Shown here piece by piece: positions 21,230-30,200 of a stretch of DNA of 64,000 nt. The notes under the pieces were generated by a model. It saw nothing but the letters and a program-made list of their open reading frames with translations, had not been told where the DNA came from and did no database searches. Both the position numbers and the translations under genes were made by a program. The number at the start of each line of letters is the position of its first letter. The first letter of the stretch is position 1. Source of the DNA: Gracilariopsis chorda. Its lineage: Eukaryota; Rhodophyta; Florideophyceae; Gracilariales; Gracilariaceae. The DNA lies in contig NBIV01000041.1 of NCBI GenBank assembly GCA_003194525.1, forward strand, positions 124,001 through 188,000. The letters run 5' to 3'.

Positions 21230-22369
21230 ATGTCTCTGGAATCTACGAGCATTACTCACAGCATCATGGCATTCATGACGGCTACACCGCTGTTGATGAC
21301 CCCAAGAAGGTCCGTGAGCACTTGTAATCGCACCGTGACACCAGCAGCAACTTCAACAAAACCCGAGCCTCCAAAGGACTTTTCCCCACCGAAGCCTCGC
21401 CGGTTCTATGTTCGTCCAGACAAGGCGGTTGACATTGCTCAAGGCAGTATCGGACAATTAATGCGAGCATATGCAGGCGTACTTGTTGAAGGATATCGTC
21501 TCAAGACTGAAGATGGAAAGCTCATCGAGTACTCAGCCACACTGCCAAAGTCAAAGCCCACAATACCCTTGCGGTTATTCGAATTTGAAGCCTGTCCGTT
21601 CTGCAGAAAAGTGCGTGAGGCCGTCACCATGCTTGATCTTGACGTGCTTGTGTTCCCATGCCCGAAGGGCGGCACTTCGTACCGAGAGTATGTGAAAGAG
21701 AAAGGAGGAAAGGCCCAGTTCCCCTACCTGGTGGACCCGAACACCGATTTCGCTGGATACGAGTCAAATGAGATAATCGAATACTTGTATCGGACTTATG
21801 GACCGACTGATGCTCGTGTGCCGTTCGTTTTCAGCAACGCGTATACATTCTCGGCAGCATTTGCCTCAAGGCTTCGAAGGGGACGCGGTCGCGATAGAGT
21901 GAAGAAAGTTGTACCCGCCAGTAAGCCCCTTGAGCTCTGGGGATATGAAGGGTCTCCTTTCGTTCGCTTGGCACGCGAAGCCCTCGCAGAGCATGAACTG
22001 CCGTATTACCTACATACAACCGCGCGAGGTTCTGTGAAACGGGCCGAGTTGAAAGAATTGGTTGGCCGATTCCAAGTACCATACCTTACGGACCCTAACA
22101 CTGGTGTGTCCATGTTCGAAAGTGCGGAGATCTGCGAGTATATACGAGCAACATACGGTCCAGGCGCTTCTGGGGCTGTCCAACTGCCAGCGAAGGAGGA
22201 CATATTCATGCCTGGGGATTCGTGGGACAAGGAACCTGCTGTAGAACAGGAACCTGTAAGTCAGGAACCGGAACCGTCCCTGAACCCTGAGATGGTAAAG
22301 GACGAAACATTAGAGAAATACTGCGAGGATAATCCAGAAAGTGACGAATGTCGCGTGTACGAGGATTAG
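21230..22369 (+). CDS. Tandem GST-N/thioredoxin-fold protein with CP12-like C-terminal tail
   Basis: This is a 379-residue single exon. A Ser/Thr/Pro-rich N-terminus (Met1 or Met13) could be a plastid transit peptide. Two GST-N-type thioredoxin-fold domains follow. The first has a CPFC redox motif at residues 122-125 and an ending like GYESNEIIEYLYRTYGP. The second, from about 235, has SPFV at the equivalent site and a matching ending (FESAEICEYIRATYGP). Paired GST-N domains of this kind occur in plant and algal plastid proteins of unsettled function. Beyond an acidic linker, the last 21 residues (359-379) end CEDNPESDECRVYED, closely matching the C-terminal loop of CP12, the redox scaffold of GAPDH and phosphoribulokinase. 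The two tail Cys (365 and 374) have the spacing of the CP12 C-terminal disulfide pair. Confidence 0.88.
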   Translation: MSLESTSITHSIMAFMTATPLLMTPRRSVSTCNRTVTPAATSTKPEPPKDFSPPKPRRFYVRPDKAVDIAQGSIGQLMRAYAGVLVEGYRLKTEDGKLIEYSATLPKSKPTIPLRLFEFEACPFCRKVREAVTMLDLDVLVFPCPKGGTSYREYVKEKGGKAQFPYLVDPNTDFAGYESNEIIEYLYRTYGPTDARVPFVFSNAYTFSAAFASRLRRGRGRDRVKKVVPASKPLELWGYEGSPFVRLAREALAEHELPYYLHTTARGSVKRAELKELVGRFQVPYLTDPNTGVSMFESAEICEYIRATYGPGASGAVQLPAKEDIFMPGDSWDKEPAVEQEPVSQEPEPSLNPEMVKDETLEKYCEDNPESDECRVYED

Positions 22370-22678
22370 AGACATATCAAAGTAGTCTTATCAGAAAAGA
22401 GTGAAGAGTCTGTTTACGTGGGACTTCGCTAAGTTACAGAATGCATTGTGCATTTCATCTGCACATGAATTATGAGTAAAGATTGCTTGCCACAGTGTCA
22501 CCTGAGTTTCTGGCCAGGTTCGAGCTATGTTCACATTTGTTCCTCGAAGAAGATGACTGCGAGCAGTTAGGCAATGAGACGTGATGGTTTTGGGGAAAAA
22601 GTAGCGTTCGACAAGGATGACTAGAAATTGGGATTTGAGTCCTCCAGGCCATGCCTTGGGGGTAATTGATGCACAAGT
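22370..22678. other. Spacer between convergent 3' ends
   Basis: This lies between the ends of the CP12-tailed protein gene and the small membrane protein gene. Nothing was recognised. Confidence 0.4.
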
Positions 22679-22921
22679 CTACCGGTTCGACAGTAGTGAA
22701 GTTTGCAGGCTTCTGCGCATGTGCAAAGGCTCGTGAATCACTGAATGACTTTCCTCTTCCTCCATATCTGACTCGTCGTCTTCTTCGTCTTCGACATAAC
22801 TGCTTTGTGGGTCCACTGCTTTTGTTGCGGCGCGCATGTGCATCCAAGTTTCGAGCATGACATACAACACCGCCCAGACGGAGGCGATGTACAGAAACCA
22901 CTTATACGGGCACAAGGTCAT
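22679..22921 (-). CDS. Small single-span membrane protein with acidic tail
   Basis: From the ATG at 22919-22921 the product has 80 residues; the frame stays open upstream to give 120, but the extra part looks like leader. A hydrophobic segment (KWFLYIASVWAVLYVMLETW) near the N-terminus is followed by a strongly acidic run (EDEEDDESDMEEEES) and a short basic end. This looks like a small N-anchored membrane protein with a cytosolic acidic domain. No family was recognised. The compositional contrast supports real coding, but conservation cannot be judged here. Confidence 0.45.
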   Translation of the reverse strand: MTLCPYKWFLYIASVWAVLYVMLETWMHMRAATKAVDPQSSYVEDEEDDESDMEEEESHSVIHEPLHMRRSLQTSLLSNR

Positions 22922-24647
22922 GGTGTTTGTTTGAAGTTGGGGAGGTAAGACACGCTTGAGCACAGGGAAGCTTAGGCAATGACAACGGGAGAGCGGAAGA
23001 TTGCTAAAGCTTCGCAGCTGTGGTAGGTAAGCTGGAACCACAGGTGTGGGCTACTCGTGCGTTCAGGGTGCGCTCTTGAAGGGGAGGCAGCACCCTTCGT
23101 AAAACTCTACAAAGTCGTGTGGGCGTAGGTGGCTGCGCTCGTGCGTTGTTGAAGATATCGGTGCATTGATGTACGACGATAGCGCGCTGTTTACGGCGCG
23201 TGAATAAAAAACGGGGGTGTTCTGTACAGCCATTTGTATTTTCGCCTAATGTGGCACTTGACAGAGCATTCATTTGGGACACGCGTAGAAACAACACATT
23301 CGGAATGTACAACAACGACAGATGCTGTACAGAACGGCATTCACGCATGAGTGGTGCAGGGCACCGATAGGTGAAGTTACGGCTGGTGCATTCAAGAATG
23401 CCGCAGTGCTCCGTGCTTGCGGATTCAAACTGAAGGTTGGGGTGCCTCTTGAGTCATAGATGCAAGGTACAGACGTGGCAAACATCAAAACATTGATGCC
23501 GACGCTGAGAAGAACAGTGAAAAGGCATACGAAGCATATCCAGTGCAGGTGTATCGGAATTGATGATCAGCTAATGCCATCTATCTCTTCAGGCCACGCG
23601 CTGCAGAAGTGGCTTGCCACCCTGCAAAAGTTTTACGTGTGCCGACATAGAAACCCTGAGAGAAGCGAAACCGGGGCACGCAATGGAGAGCTGAAGTGAA
23701 GAAATATGTCCCATGGTTTACGACATACCAACCAAGGGTAAGGGTTAGCACGAACTGTTTTGGTGTTCAATTAACTGTTTATGTAGTAAGTGGAAACGTG
23801 TGGACACCTTTATTAGTAATCGAAGTAGATACACCCTTGGTAACGCGTAAACGTTCATCACAAGTTATCTTCGTGTTCTGTGACAACGCTAATTATCAAG
23901 AGTGTCAAGAAGTATTCGCCAAAAGGGGTATTAATCCCCAATCTAGAGAACCAAAAGAGCCCAGAGTGCATATGATGTCGCAAGTATGAATGAACCATTT
24001 CTTTCTTTTTTGAAAATAGTCTAGCAACTGAGAAGGAACTTCGCCCGAACATATCGCGTTCTATTCTTGTCCGGCGATATAGGGATAACCTACACACTCA
24101 TTTCACGACATGTATCGGAAACAGGCTAACATTTGCAACATTGTAATTGTTCGATCAAGTGCTTTTGGTGACAACAATGGATGGATAGTAGCAAATGCAG
24201 AATGGCTTCCTTCTTAGTATGGGCTCGCGGGAGCTCAACCGCGAAACTACAGTTTCCTCAACCACGGGCGGACATCACGTTTGTTCCAGCGTTATCTGAG
24301 AATCGCTTTATCTCAGTGCTTTCTTCGTATTCATAACTGTGATGGAGAAGATTGACTTTGCCCTGCACGAACAGAAAGGGCATTTCCTGCGGAGAGAAAA
24401 GTATCTTTAACCATACATGTTTTACCCTCATGGTGTAGTTGGACATCAAGGGCCCACAGAAAAGAAGAAGAAAGAGCAACTGCGGTGAAACAAAAAAAAG
24501 GGGCAATCAGCCCGACGAGATGCTGGTTGCTCGTTCCTGTGCAGATGCTGAACTTGCCAGGAAAGCCCAGTTCGAAGCCTGCAAAGACATTCAAAAATAT
24601 TCAAAAACATTCCAAAACAGTCAAAAATATGCCATGCGCAAGCACTG
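22922..24647. other. Intergenic upstream of the small membrane protein
   Basis: No gene was recognised. Frames at 23460-23699 and 23696-23989 (+) and 24258-24594 (-) lack domains. The last 60 bp (about 24588-24632) contain several near-repeats of a CAAAAATATT-like unit. On the minus strand this gives T runs downstream of the tRNA. Confidence 0.4.
24623..24627 (-). terminator. Probable Pol III T-run terminator of tRNA-Lys
   Basis: Five consecutive T on the minus strand lie about 20 nt beyond the tRNA 3' end, the usual form of a polymerase III stop. Further T runs follow in the CAAAAATATT-type repeats. Confidence 0.5.
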
Positions 24648-24735
24648 CACCCCGGGCGGGGCTCGAACCCGCGGCCATTAGGTTAAAAGCCTAACGCTCT
24701 GAATCGCTGTAATGAACCAACTGAGCTACCGGGGC
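24648..24735 (-). tRNA. trnK-UUU: tRNA-Lys(UUU) with a 13-nt D-loop insert
   Basis: Read on the minus strand, the gene folds as a tRNA. The acceptor stem GCCCCGG pairs with CCGGGGT (G-U at 1-72). The D stem is GCTC/GAGC. The anticodon stem is TTAGG/CCTAA around loop CTTTTAA (anticodon TTT), and the T arm is GCGGG-TTCGAGC-CCCGC. The D loop is abnormally long: AGTTGGT is followed by TTCATTACAGCGA and then TTCA. Removing 13 nt, bounded by TTCA at both sides, leaves an ordinary 10-nt D loop and a 75-nt tRNA. No canonical intron lies after position 37. A run of five T on the minus strand (complement of 24623-24627) could terminate RNA polymerase III. D-loop introns are known from red algal (Cyanidioschyzon) tRNAs. 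Confidence 0.88.
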
Positions 24736-25067
24736 CGCCACAGCTGTCAGCAGCTGATGATGAATCAGTTTATATAGAGCAAGTTTGGCGTGAATGCTTG
24801 CATATGGGCCTTGGTATCACGGTTCGGTTCCTGAACACTCCGCCGTTAGCAAGGCTGAAGCGAAAAGCGGCAAGGGTAAAAAAGAGCCTCACCTAGATAG
24901 GAGCTTGCGAATGGACTGCCGACGAAGTGCACATCTCAGGAGATATACAAGGTTCAACACGCCGATACCAGCACGAAGTACATACAAGGCAAGCAGTACA
25001 CACTGCATTCTGAGGGTGCATGCACTCGGCGAACCATGGCTCTAGCTAGGACACGTCTTTATACCAT
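24736..25067. other. Spacer between UTP21 3' end and tRNA-Lys
   Basis: This contains the upstream flank of the tRNA gene and the 3' side of UTP21. No gene was recognised. Confidence 0.4.
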
Positions 25068-28064
25068 CTACAACTGGCCTGAGAAATGAGCTGAAAGCGA
25101 CAGTACCGAATCAAAAAGCTCGCGTAATCGCTCCCAAGCATTTTGCTGTGCGCTTAACAGTCCCGCCAGTAGTTCCGTTCCTTGCTCGTCTTTCGAGAGC
25201 TCACTTCCGTGGGTGCGCAAAAATACGCCTAGATGCGCTTGAGTCAGTTCAAATCCGTTGGGGCTACCCAGTCGCTCTTTAAAATACTCTGCAGCATTCC
25301 GTAACGTCGTTTGTCCTTCCATGGTGCGGATCTCCATGTCCACTCCTGAGGCATCCATTTCATTCAATAGACCAGTTGCAGCCGCAAATTGTCTTTCATA
25401 TAATAGTTTTCCAAGTGTACTATTCAACCAGTTCTCGTCGTCTTCCTTTTTCCCATGCAGTGATTTAATCTTGCCCTGGTTTTCGTTTTCCTCATCATCC
25501 CTAATGGATTTGTCTTTTCCTTGGTTTATATCAAACTCCATGTGAATTGATTTCTTTGTCGGGATGAAAAACGGAGCGGATTCTGCCTTTTTCGGGGGCT
25601 CGACTGGTTTGTTTCGATCTTTGATAGCATGCAAATTGCTCAACACTGTCCAAGTCGTTGTCGGCTTCGTACTCAAAGTGACTATGTCTTCCGACAGAGG
25701 CAGAATCTTCTCGATGCTGGGAGTGGGCTGTTTTTCGTTAACGGTAGCGTCTTCAACTTCAGAGTCTGTATCACTCTCACTTCCTGGCTGGGTATCCTCG
25801 TCGTCCATCATGGACGTACCTGACTTTCTGGATTCCTTCTTGTCTTGAACTTCATTCCTGACATGTCCAAACCTAGACATATCAACCCACAACTTGATAC
25901 CCACACTGTTCACGTGTGTTGTCGCAATGAACTCTCCGCTAGGGGCCATCGTTACACTAGTCGGTGAGTTCTCACAAACCAGGGAGTTCATCAGTCGCCC
26001 ACTCGGCAAATCCCACGTTTTCAGTGTGCTATCCATTGACGCTGAAAGGATACGTCTTCCATTGATGTCGAAGCATAAATCTACGACTGGACCTTGATGC
26101 CCATTGAAACGTCGTGCGAGTTTTCGTGTAACAGCATCATATATATATACACAGTTATCCGCACATGCTATCGCCAAAAGATCGGAAGTAGTGCTCCAAG
26201 AAAGCAAGATTATGTCTGACTCTGTTGTAATAGGATCTCCTTTTGCTTTCCTGGTATGCATAATCCAAAACTTAACCTTTTTGTCATCACTGCCACCAGA
26301 CACTATCATATCGCCACAAGCATCCACAGATAAGCCAACAACGCTACAAAGATGTGCGCGACCCCATTCCTCTCTTCTTGTGTTTCTGGAGCCTGATAAA
26401 AGATCTTGGTTTGGTTCCTCCAGTGACGTGTCTTCAAATACACCTTGGTGCCGTCCACTTTGAAGATTGTAGGCATGTACGCGACCATCCTCAGCGCCAA
26501 TGTACGCAAAGTTTCCACATGGAGACAGAGTGACACACGTTGCAGCGTTCTTTTTCCGGCCTGTATGGGGTTTTCGAACAGCCTTGGGTTTAACTTCCTT
26601 CGCACCTCTCTGAAAGGTTAACTCGTACTTCTGAGGACCGGAGAGGGGCCGCAAGACATGTTCGTGAGTGGCACCATTTTGCAAACGCCAGGTGTATGCA
26701 CTTTCCAAACCTTCGTGTATAGTCACTATATTCGCAAAGTCTTCGTCCCTTTCTCTGGCATTTCTAGCTGCGAACATAGTTATCCTCGGCAGTTTCACAT
26801 CAGGACTTCCCCTATGATCGCCGGCCTCTACTTTATTCTCAATTCGCCTTCGTTTTCTCGCTCTGGCCCCGAGCTTGCTGATGCCCTTTTGCGAGAACGA
26901 ACGATTCCTCGCTTCTTGTACAGCAGAAACGAGCCGAAGCTCTCGATCAAGTCCAGCAGACACCATCATTAAGCCATCGTAACCGCAAAACCTAACCATA
27001 GTTGGGGGAAGATAATGACCTTCTCTCGAACGTAGAACCCTTGCCTGGCCGTTTGTATCGTCAAATATGTGTACCTTAATCGAGTTATCTGACTTTCCTG
27101 TAGTAATCAGCAACGGTTCACTGGGAAGGAAGTGAGCTAAACTTGATCCCCCTGGATGGACATACCGTGCTTCAGATCGAATGCACTTTTGATTCAGATC
27201 CCATATAAACATGTGTCCTGACGCGTCGCCTGTCATCATGCTTTCGTCCGAGTCAGTTCGAAACGCAATCGCATTTACAGAGTTAGACGACACAGTGACT
27301 GCATCGGTGTTTCCAAGATCCTCCTCGTCTGTTACGTGTCTATAAGTGACAATCGTCTCATCCATTCTGAAATTATGAAGATATATAGATCCATCATTTG
27401 TTCCCACAGCAACCACATCTACCGCTGGAGAAGGTTCCAAGACATTAATAACAGATCCGAACCCCGAAAACACATGAACCATTTTCTTCGACCTGATGTT
27501 CACAAGCATACATCGGCCATCTCTTGCCCCCAACAGTATTTTGTTCATGTACGTTTCAGGGTGACAGGCTGCGGTCACTTTAAAGTCTGATGGTATAAAG
27601 AAATCAGACAAGACCTTGCCATGAAGATCTGGTTCATCCTTGGCATTATCCGGGAGGCCATAGGAAATTACTCGACCATCTTCCGCTATCGAGACGAGCA
27701 CGTTTCCAAAGATTACGAATGATGCAATTGGGGCGTCATGGTTGCGCCAGACAGTACTCGGACGTAGACGATGGTAAACGCCGATATTGCTTCCAATAGC
27801 CGCAAAGGAGAGCTCCTGATAAGCTGCCAGTCGATCAATTTTAAGCTCATCGCTTCCTTCCTGCCATGAAGATGGAATAGGTTTGGAAATGCCCTTTAAA
27901 TGCAAATTAATGTCGTAGAGATGCAAAAAGCGAGCGTCTTCGACTGGTGTAGTTATGAAAGACGAAAGACCTTGGCGATGAACAACGGGAGCACAACCAC
28001 GCAAAGCGCCGTCACAAACCATGCCAAGGGTTTGAAAAGGGGAGTACATTCCATGCGGCCGCAT
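25068..28064 (-). CDS. UTP21: U3 snoRNP/SSU processome protein UTP21 (WDR36)
   Basis: A single exon encodes 998 residues. It opens with MYSPFQTLGMVCDGALRG, like the conserved start of Utp21. Two tandem beta-propellers of WD40 repeats follow, with clear units such as VVDLCFDINGRRILSASMDS and STLKTWDLPSGRLMNSLV near residues 670-720. After an acidic linker (about 740-790), the C-terminal Utp21 domain begins, with PFFIPTKKS near 830 and a helical end containing GTELLAGLLSAQQNAWERL. Utp21 belongs to the UTP-B subcomplex of the small-subunit processome and acts in 18S rRNA maturation in the nucleolus. Length and domain order match the family. Confidence 0.93.
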   Translation of the reverse strand: MRPHGMYSPFQTLGMVCDGALRGCAPVVHRQGLSSFITTPVEDARFLHLYDINLHLKGISKPIPSSWQEGSDELKIDRLAAYQELSFAAIGSNIGVYHRLRPSTVWRNHDAPIASFVIFGNVLVSIAEDGRVISYGLPDNAKDEPDLHGKVLSDFFIPSDFKVTAACHPETYMNKILLGARDGRCMLVNIRSKKMVHVFSGFGSVINVLEPSPAVDVVAVGTNDGSIYLHNFRMDETIVTYRHVTDEEDLGNTDAVTVSSNSVNAIAFRTDSDESMMTGDASGHMFIWDLNQKCIRSEARYVHPGGSSLAHFLPSEPLLITTGKSDNSIKVHIFDDTNGQARVLRSREGHYLPPTMVRFCGYDGLMMVSAGLDRELRLVSAVQEARNRSFSQKGISKLGARARKRRRIENKVEAGDHRGSPDVKLPRITMFAARNARERDEDFANIVTIHEGLESAYTWRLQNGATHEHVLRPLSGPQKYELTFQRGAKEVKPKAVRKPHTGRKKNAATCVTLSPCGNFAYIGAEDGRVHAYNLQSGRHQGVFEDTSLEEPNQDLLSGSRNTRREEWGRAHLCSVVGLSVDACGDMIVSGGSDDKKVKFWIMHTRKAKGDPITTESDIILLSWSTTSDLLAIACADNCVYIYDAVTRKLARRFNGHQGPVVDLCFDINGRRILSASMDSTLKTWDLPSGRLMNSLVCENSPTSVTMAPSGEFIATTHVNSVGIKLWVDMSRFGHVRNEVQDKKESRKSGTSMMDDEDTQPGSESDTDSEVEDATVNEKQPTPSIEKILPLSEDIVTLSTKPTTTWTVLSNLHAIKDRNKPVEPPKKAESAPFFIPTKKSIHMEFDINQGKDKSIRDDEENENQGKIKSLHGKKEDDENWLNSTLGKLLYERQFAAATGLLNEMDASGVDMEIRTMEGQTTLRNAAEYFKERLGSPNGFELTQAHLGVFLRTHGSELSKDEQGTELLAGLLSAQQNAWERLRELFDSVLSLSAHFSGQL

Positions 28065-28815
28065 CTTGTTCTTCAGCCTATAGCTCTGTGGCAGTGGTGT
28101 TGTATATCTTCTGCTTGCAAGTTCGAGTTGTTAAAAAGCATTTACCATATGAGCCCCGCAGAGAGTGTAAAGAGTAGAATGGTATCCAGTACGGTAAAAC
28201 AAAACTTAGGCAGCACAAAACCAGTTGCACACTTCTAACCTTCACGGAGATGGTGAGTCAAAGCATGGATGAGTTAACCTTTTTGCTTTCGCACTCCTGA
28301 TGTGAGAATACTGACGTCGGTGTCCGGCATGCCAGAAGAGGACGGGATCAAACGTTTGCGGCGAGAGCCACAGTCGAAGCGTACATGGCGAACGTGACTC
28401 CTCGGTCACCGAACGTGAAGCGTGACGTAACGTGCCGCCGCCGCCGTCGGTGGAACGAGTCGTGATTGGCGCAGACATCACACGCGATACTAACACACGA
28501 ATAGTGAGAAATGATTGGACATGGTTCAATCACATCTGAGGTAGACGCCAATAATTTTGCGCCAGGCGCTCGCACACAATTGGATACTGTAAGGGATCTA
28601 TTTTAGCTCACTGAAGCTCAACATCTGCAATTAACAAACTCTTCAACAACTCCCCCGCCGGCGGTACCATCGCCACCCCTGCGCTTCCGTTGGTACTTTG
28701 CCATTGCTCATCTTTCACCAAGCCCCAGTCGGGACCTCTACAGCCTTCTATCGGCCTTTCTAAGAGTCGGGCACGCGCCGCTCTGTTCCATTATAGTGCT
28801 TGATTCATTCATTGC
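28065..28815. other. Divergent promoter region, UTP21 / nucleoplasmin-like gene
   Basis: This 750-bp stretch separates two divergent genes, both with nucleolar or nuclear products, and probably holds both promoters. No ORF is supported. A CCGCCGCCGCC-rich patch lies near 28435. No specific elements were recognised. Confidence 0.4.
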
Positions 28816-30078
28816 ATGGATATGGATGCTGAGAAGGTCGCATTTTGGGGCATTGTCCTCAAGCCGGGGGATCCCGCTGATCTTGACTTGGACGATGGTG
28901 AGACTCTACGAGTAACCACCGCTTCCTACGGAGAGGAGTTGGGTGATAAGGCTGGAAGATCCGTTATTACCGCATCCGTACGCCCGGATGATGATGCGGA
29001 GCCCAAACGATTCGCAGTGGCTGTTCTCACCGCCGGCAAGACTGAAACCATAACTATGGATGTCGCCTTCGTCGGTGAAGAGAAAGTTACCTTCGAAGTG
29101 AGTGGCAAGAACGCAGTTCATCTCGTCGGTAACTTCAGCTTCGAGAATGACCTGGAAGAAGACGACTCTGATGAAGATGAAGAGGATAACCATCTGATAG
29201 GTCTCTACGACGACACCATGGAATCAGAAAGTGAAGATGAAGAAGACGAACAGGGAGCTGTAAAGCCCATTAAAGAAGATAAGCCAATTATCACAGAGCT
29301 ACCAGACGAAGACGAGGATGATAACAAGGTCGAAGAGAAGGTGTCTACAGGAAAGAGGAAGAAGGGAAAGAAGGACAGAATCGCAAACGGAGGCTCAGAC
29401 GCAGTCCCGACCAAGAAGGTCTCTGATGCTGCAGCAGAGCCAATATCAAAATCCAAGAAGGCAGTCCCTGGAAAGGAGGAAGATGGAAAGCCTGAAGCTA
29501 CTGAAAAGGCTGGTTCGCACAAGAGTGGATCCAAAGGTCGACGTAGAAAGTCCGGACATAAGAAGGACCTGGTTGACGGCTCTGAACCGACTGCTGCGAC
29601 TAAGGACACTGATGCGAAAGATCTTGAAAAGAAGAGTGATGAAAGCAACAAGACAGTAACTAGATCGGCGTTGAACAAGATCTTGGACTCGAAGAAGGCA
29701 GCGCCAAGCGACGATGTAGTTAAGGATGACGCGGAGGATGGTGGGAATGAAGGCGATGGCGAACATGAGGTCAAAGAAACCCCTCAGAAGAGTAAGAAGC
29801 GCCGTCGTAAGCACAGTGTAACAGTTGAAGTTCCCGAGAAAGGTCCCTCGCCCCCATCTGGCAAGAAGTCAAAAGTGAGTCAGCGCCCGGCGACCCCTGC
29901 CCCATCCAAAACGGCAGCACATGTTAAGAGCCCGGCTGATCAACCTGAGAAAGCTAATGGGCAGACGGATTTGAATGGCAAGGCTGAAGCCGCCAAAGAA
30001 AGTGATGCGAATACTCCGTCGGCCACCCCCGGATCCGCGAAGAAGAAAAGGAGGTCGAAGAAGAAGAGAGCGGCATAA
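28816..30078 (+). CDS. Nucleoplasmin-like (NPL) domain acidic/basic nuclear protein
   Basis: This is a 420-residue single exon. Residues 5-115 match the nucleoplasmin-like domain of FK506-binding nuclear proteins and plant HD2-type proteins: FWGIVLKPGDP at the start, then the LRVTTASYGEELGD strand, then VTFEVSGKNAVHLVGNFSF. This fold forms pentameric histone chaperones. It continues with two acidic tracts (EEDDSDEDEED and ESESEDEEDE), then a long Lys/Ser/Glu-rich disordered region with several nuclear localisation-like clusters, and ends in KKKRRSKKKRAA. No FKBP prolyl-isomerase domain and no HD2 zinc finger are present. The best description is an NPL-domain nucleolar histone chaperone. The frame is open to the end, so the missing FKBP domain is not due to an early stop within this exon. 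Confidence 0.85.
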   Translation: MDMDAEKVAFWGIVLKPGDPADLDLDDGETLRVTTASYGEELGDKAGRSVITASVRPDDDAEPKRFAVAVLTAGKTETITMDVAFVGEEKVTFEVSGKNAVHLVGNFSFENDLEEDDSDEDEEDNHLIGLYDDTMESESEDEEDEQGAVKPIKEDKPIITELPDEDEDDNKVEEKVSTGKRKKGKKDRIANGGSDAVPTKKVSDAAAEPISKSKKAVPGKEEDGKPEATEKAGSHKSGSKGRRRKSGHKKDLVDGSEPTAATKDTDAKDLEKKSDESNKTVTRSALNKILDSKKAAPSDDVVKDDAEDGGNEGDGEHEVKETPQKSKKRRRKHSVTVEVPEKGPSPPSGKKSKVSQRPATPAPSKTAAHVKSPADQPEKANGQTDLNGKAEAAKESDANTPSATPGSAKKKRRSKKKRAA

Positions 30079-30200
30079 ACATAGCGCTTGATTAACCTTA
30101 AAACGCCTTGTGATTCTCGAACGAGTGGGGTAATACGGGAAGCTTGACTGATTTAGGTGAGAACTACGATCCAGGTGATGACCTGGTTAGATCTGACACT

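Noticed and set aside
22470-22901. 143-residue minus-strand frame overlapping the small membrane protein
   Set aside because: It reads the same DNA in a frame with no membrane or acidic segment. The 80-residue reading has clearer coding character.
23460-23989. Two adjacent plus-strand frames
   Set aside because: No motif, hydrophobic pattern or composition suggests coding, and no splice pair joins them convincingly.
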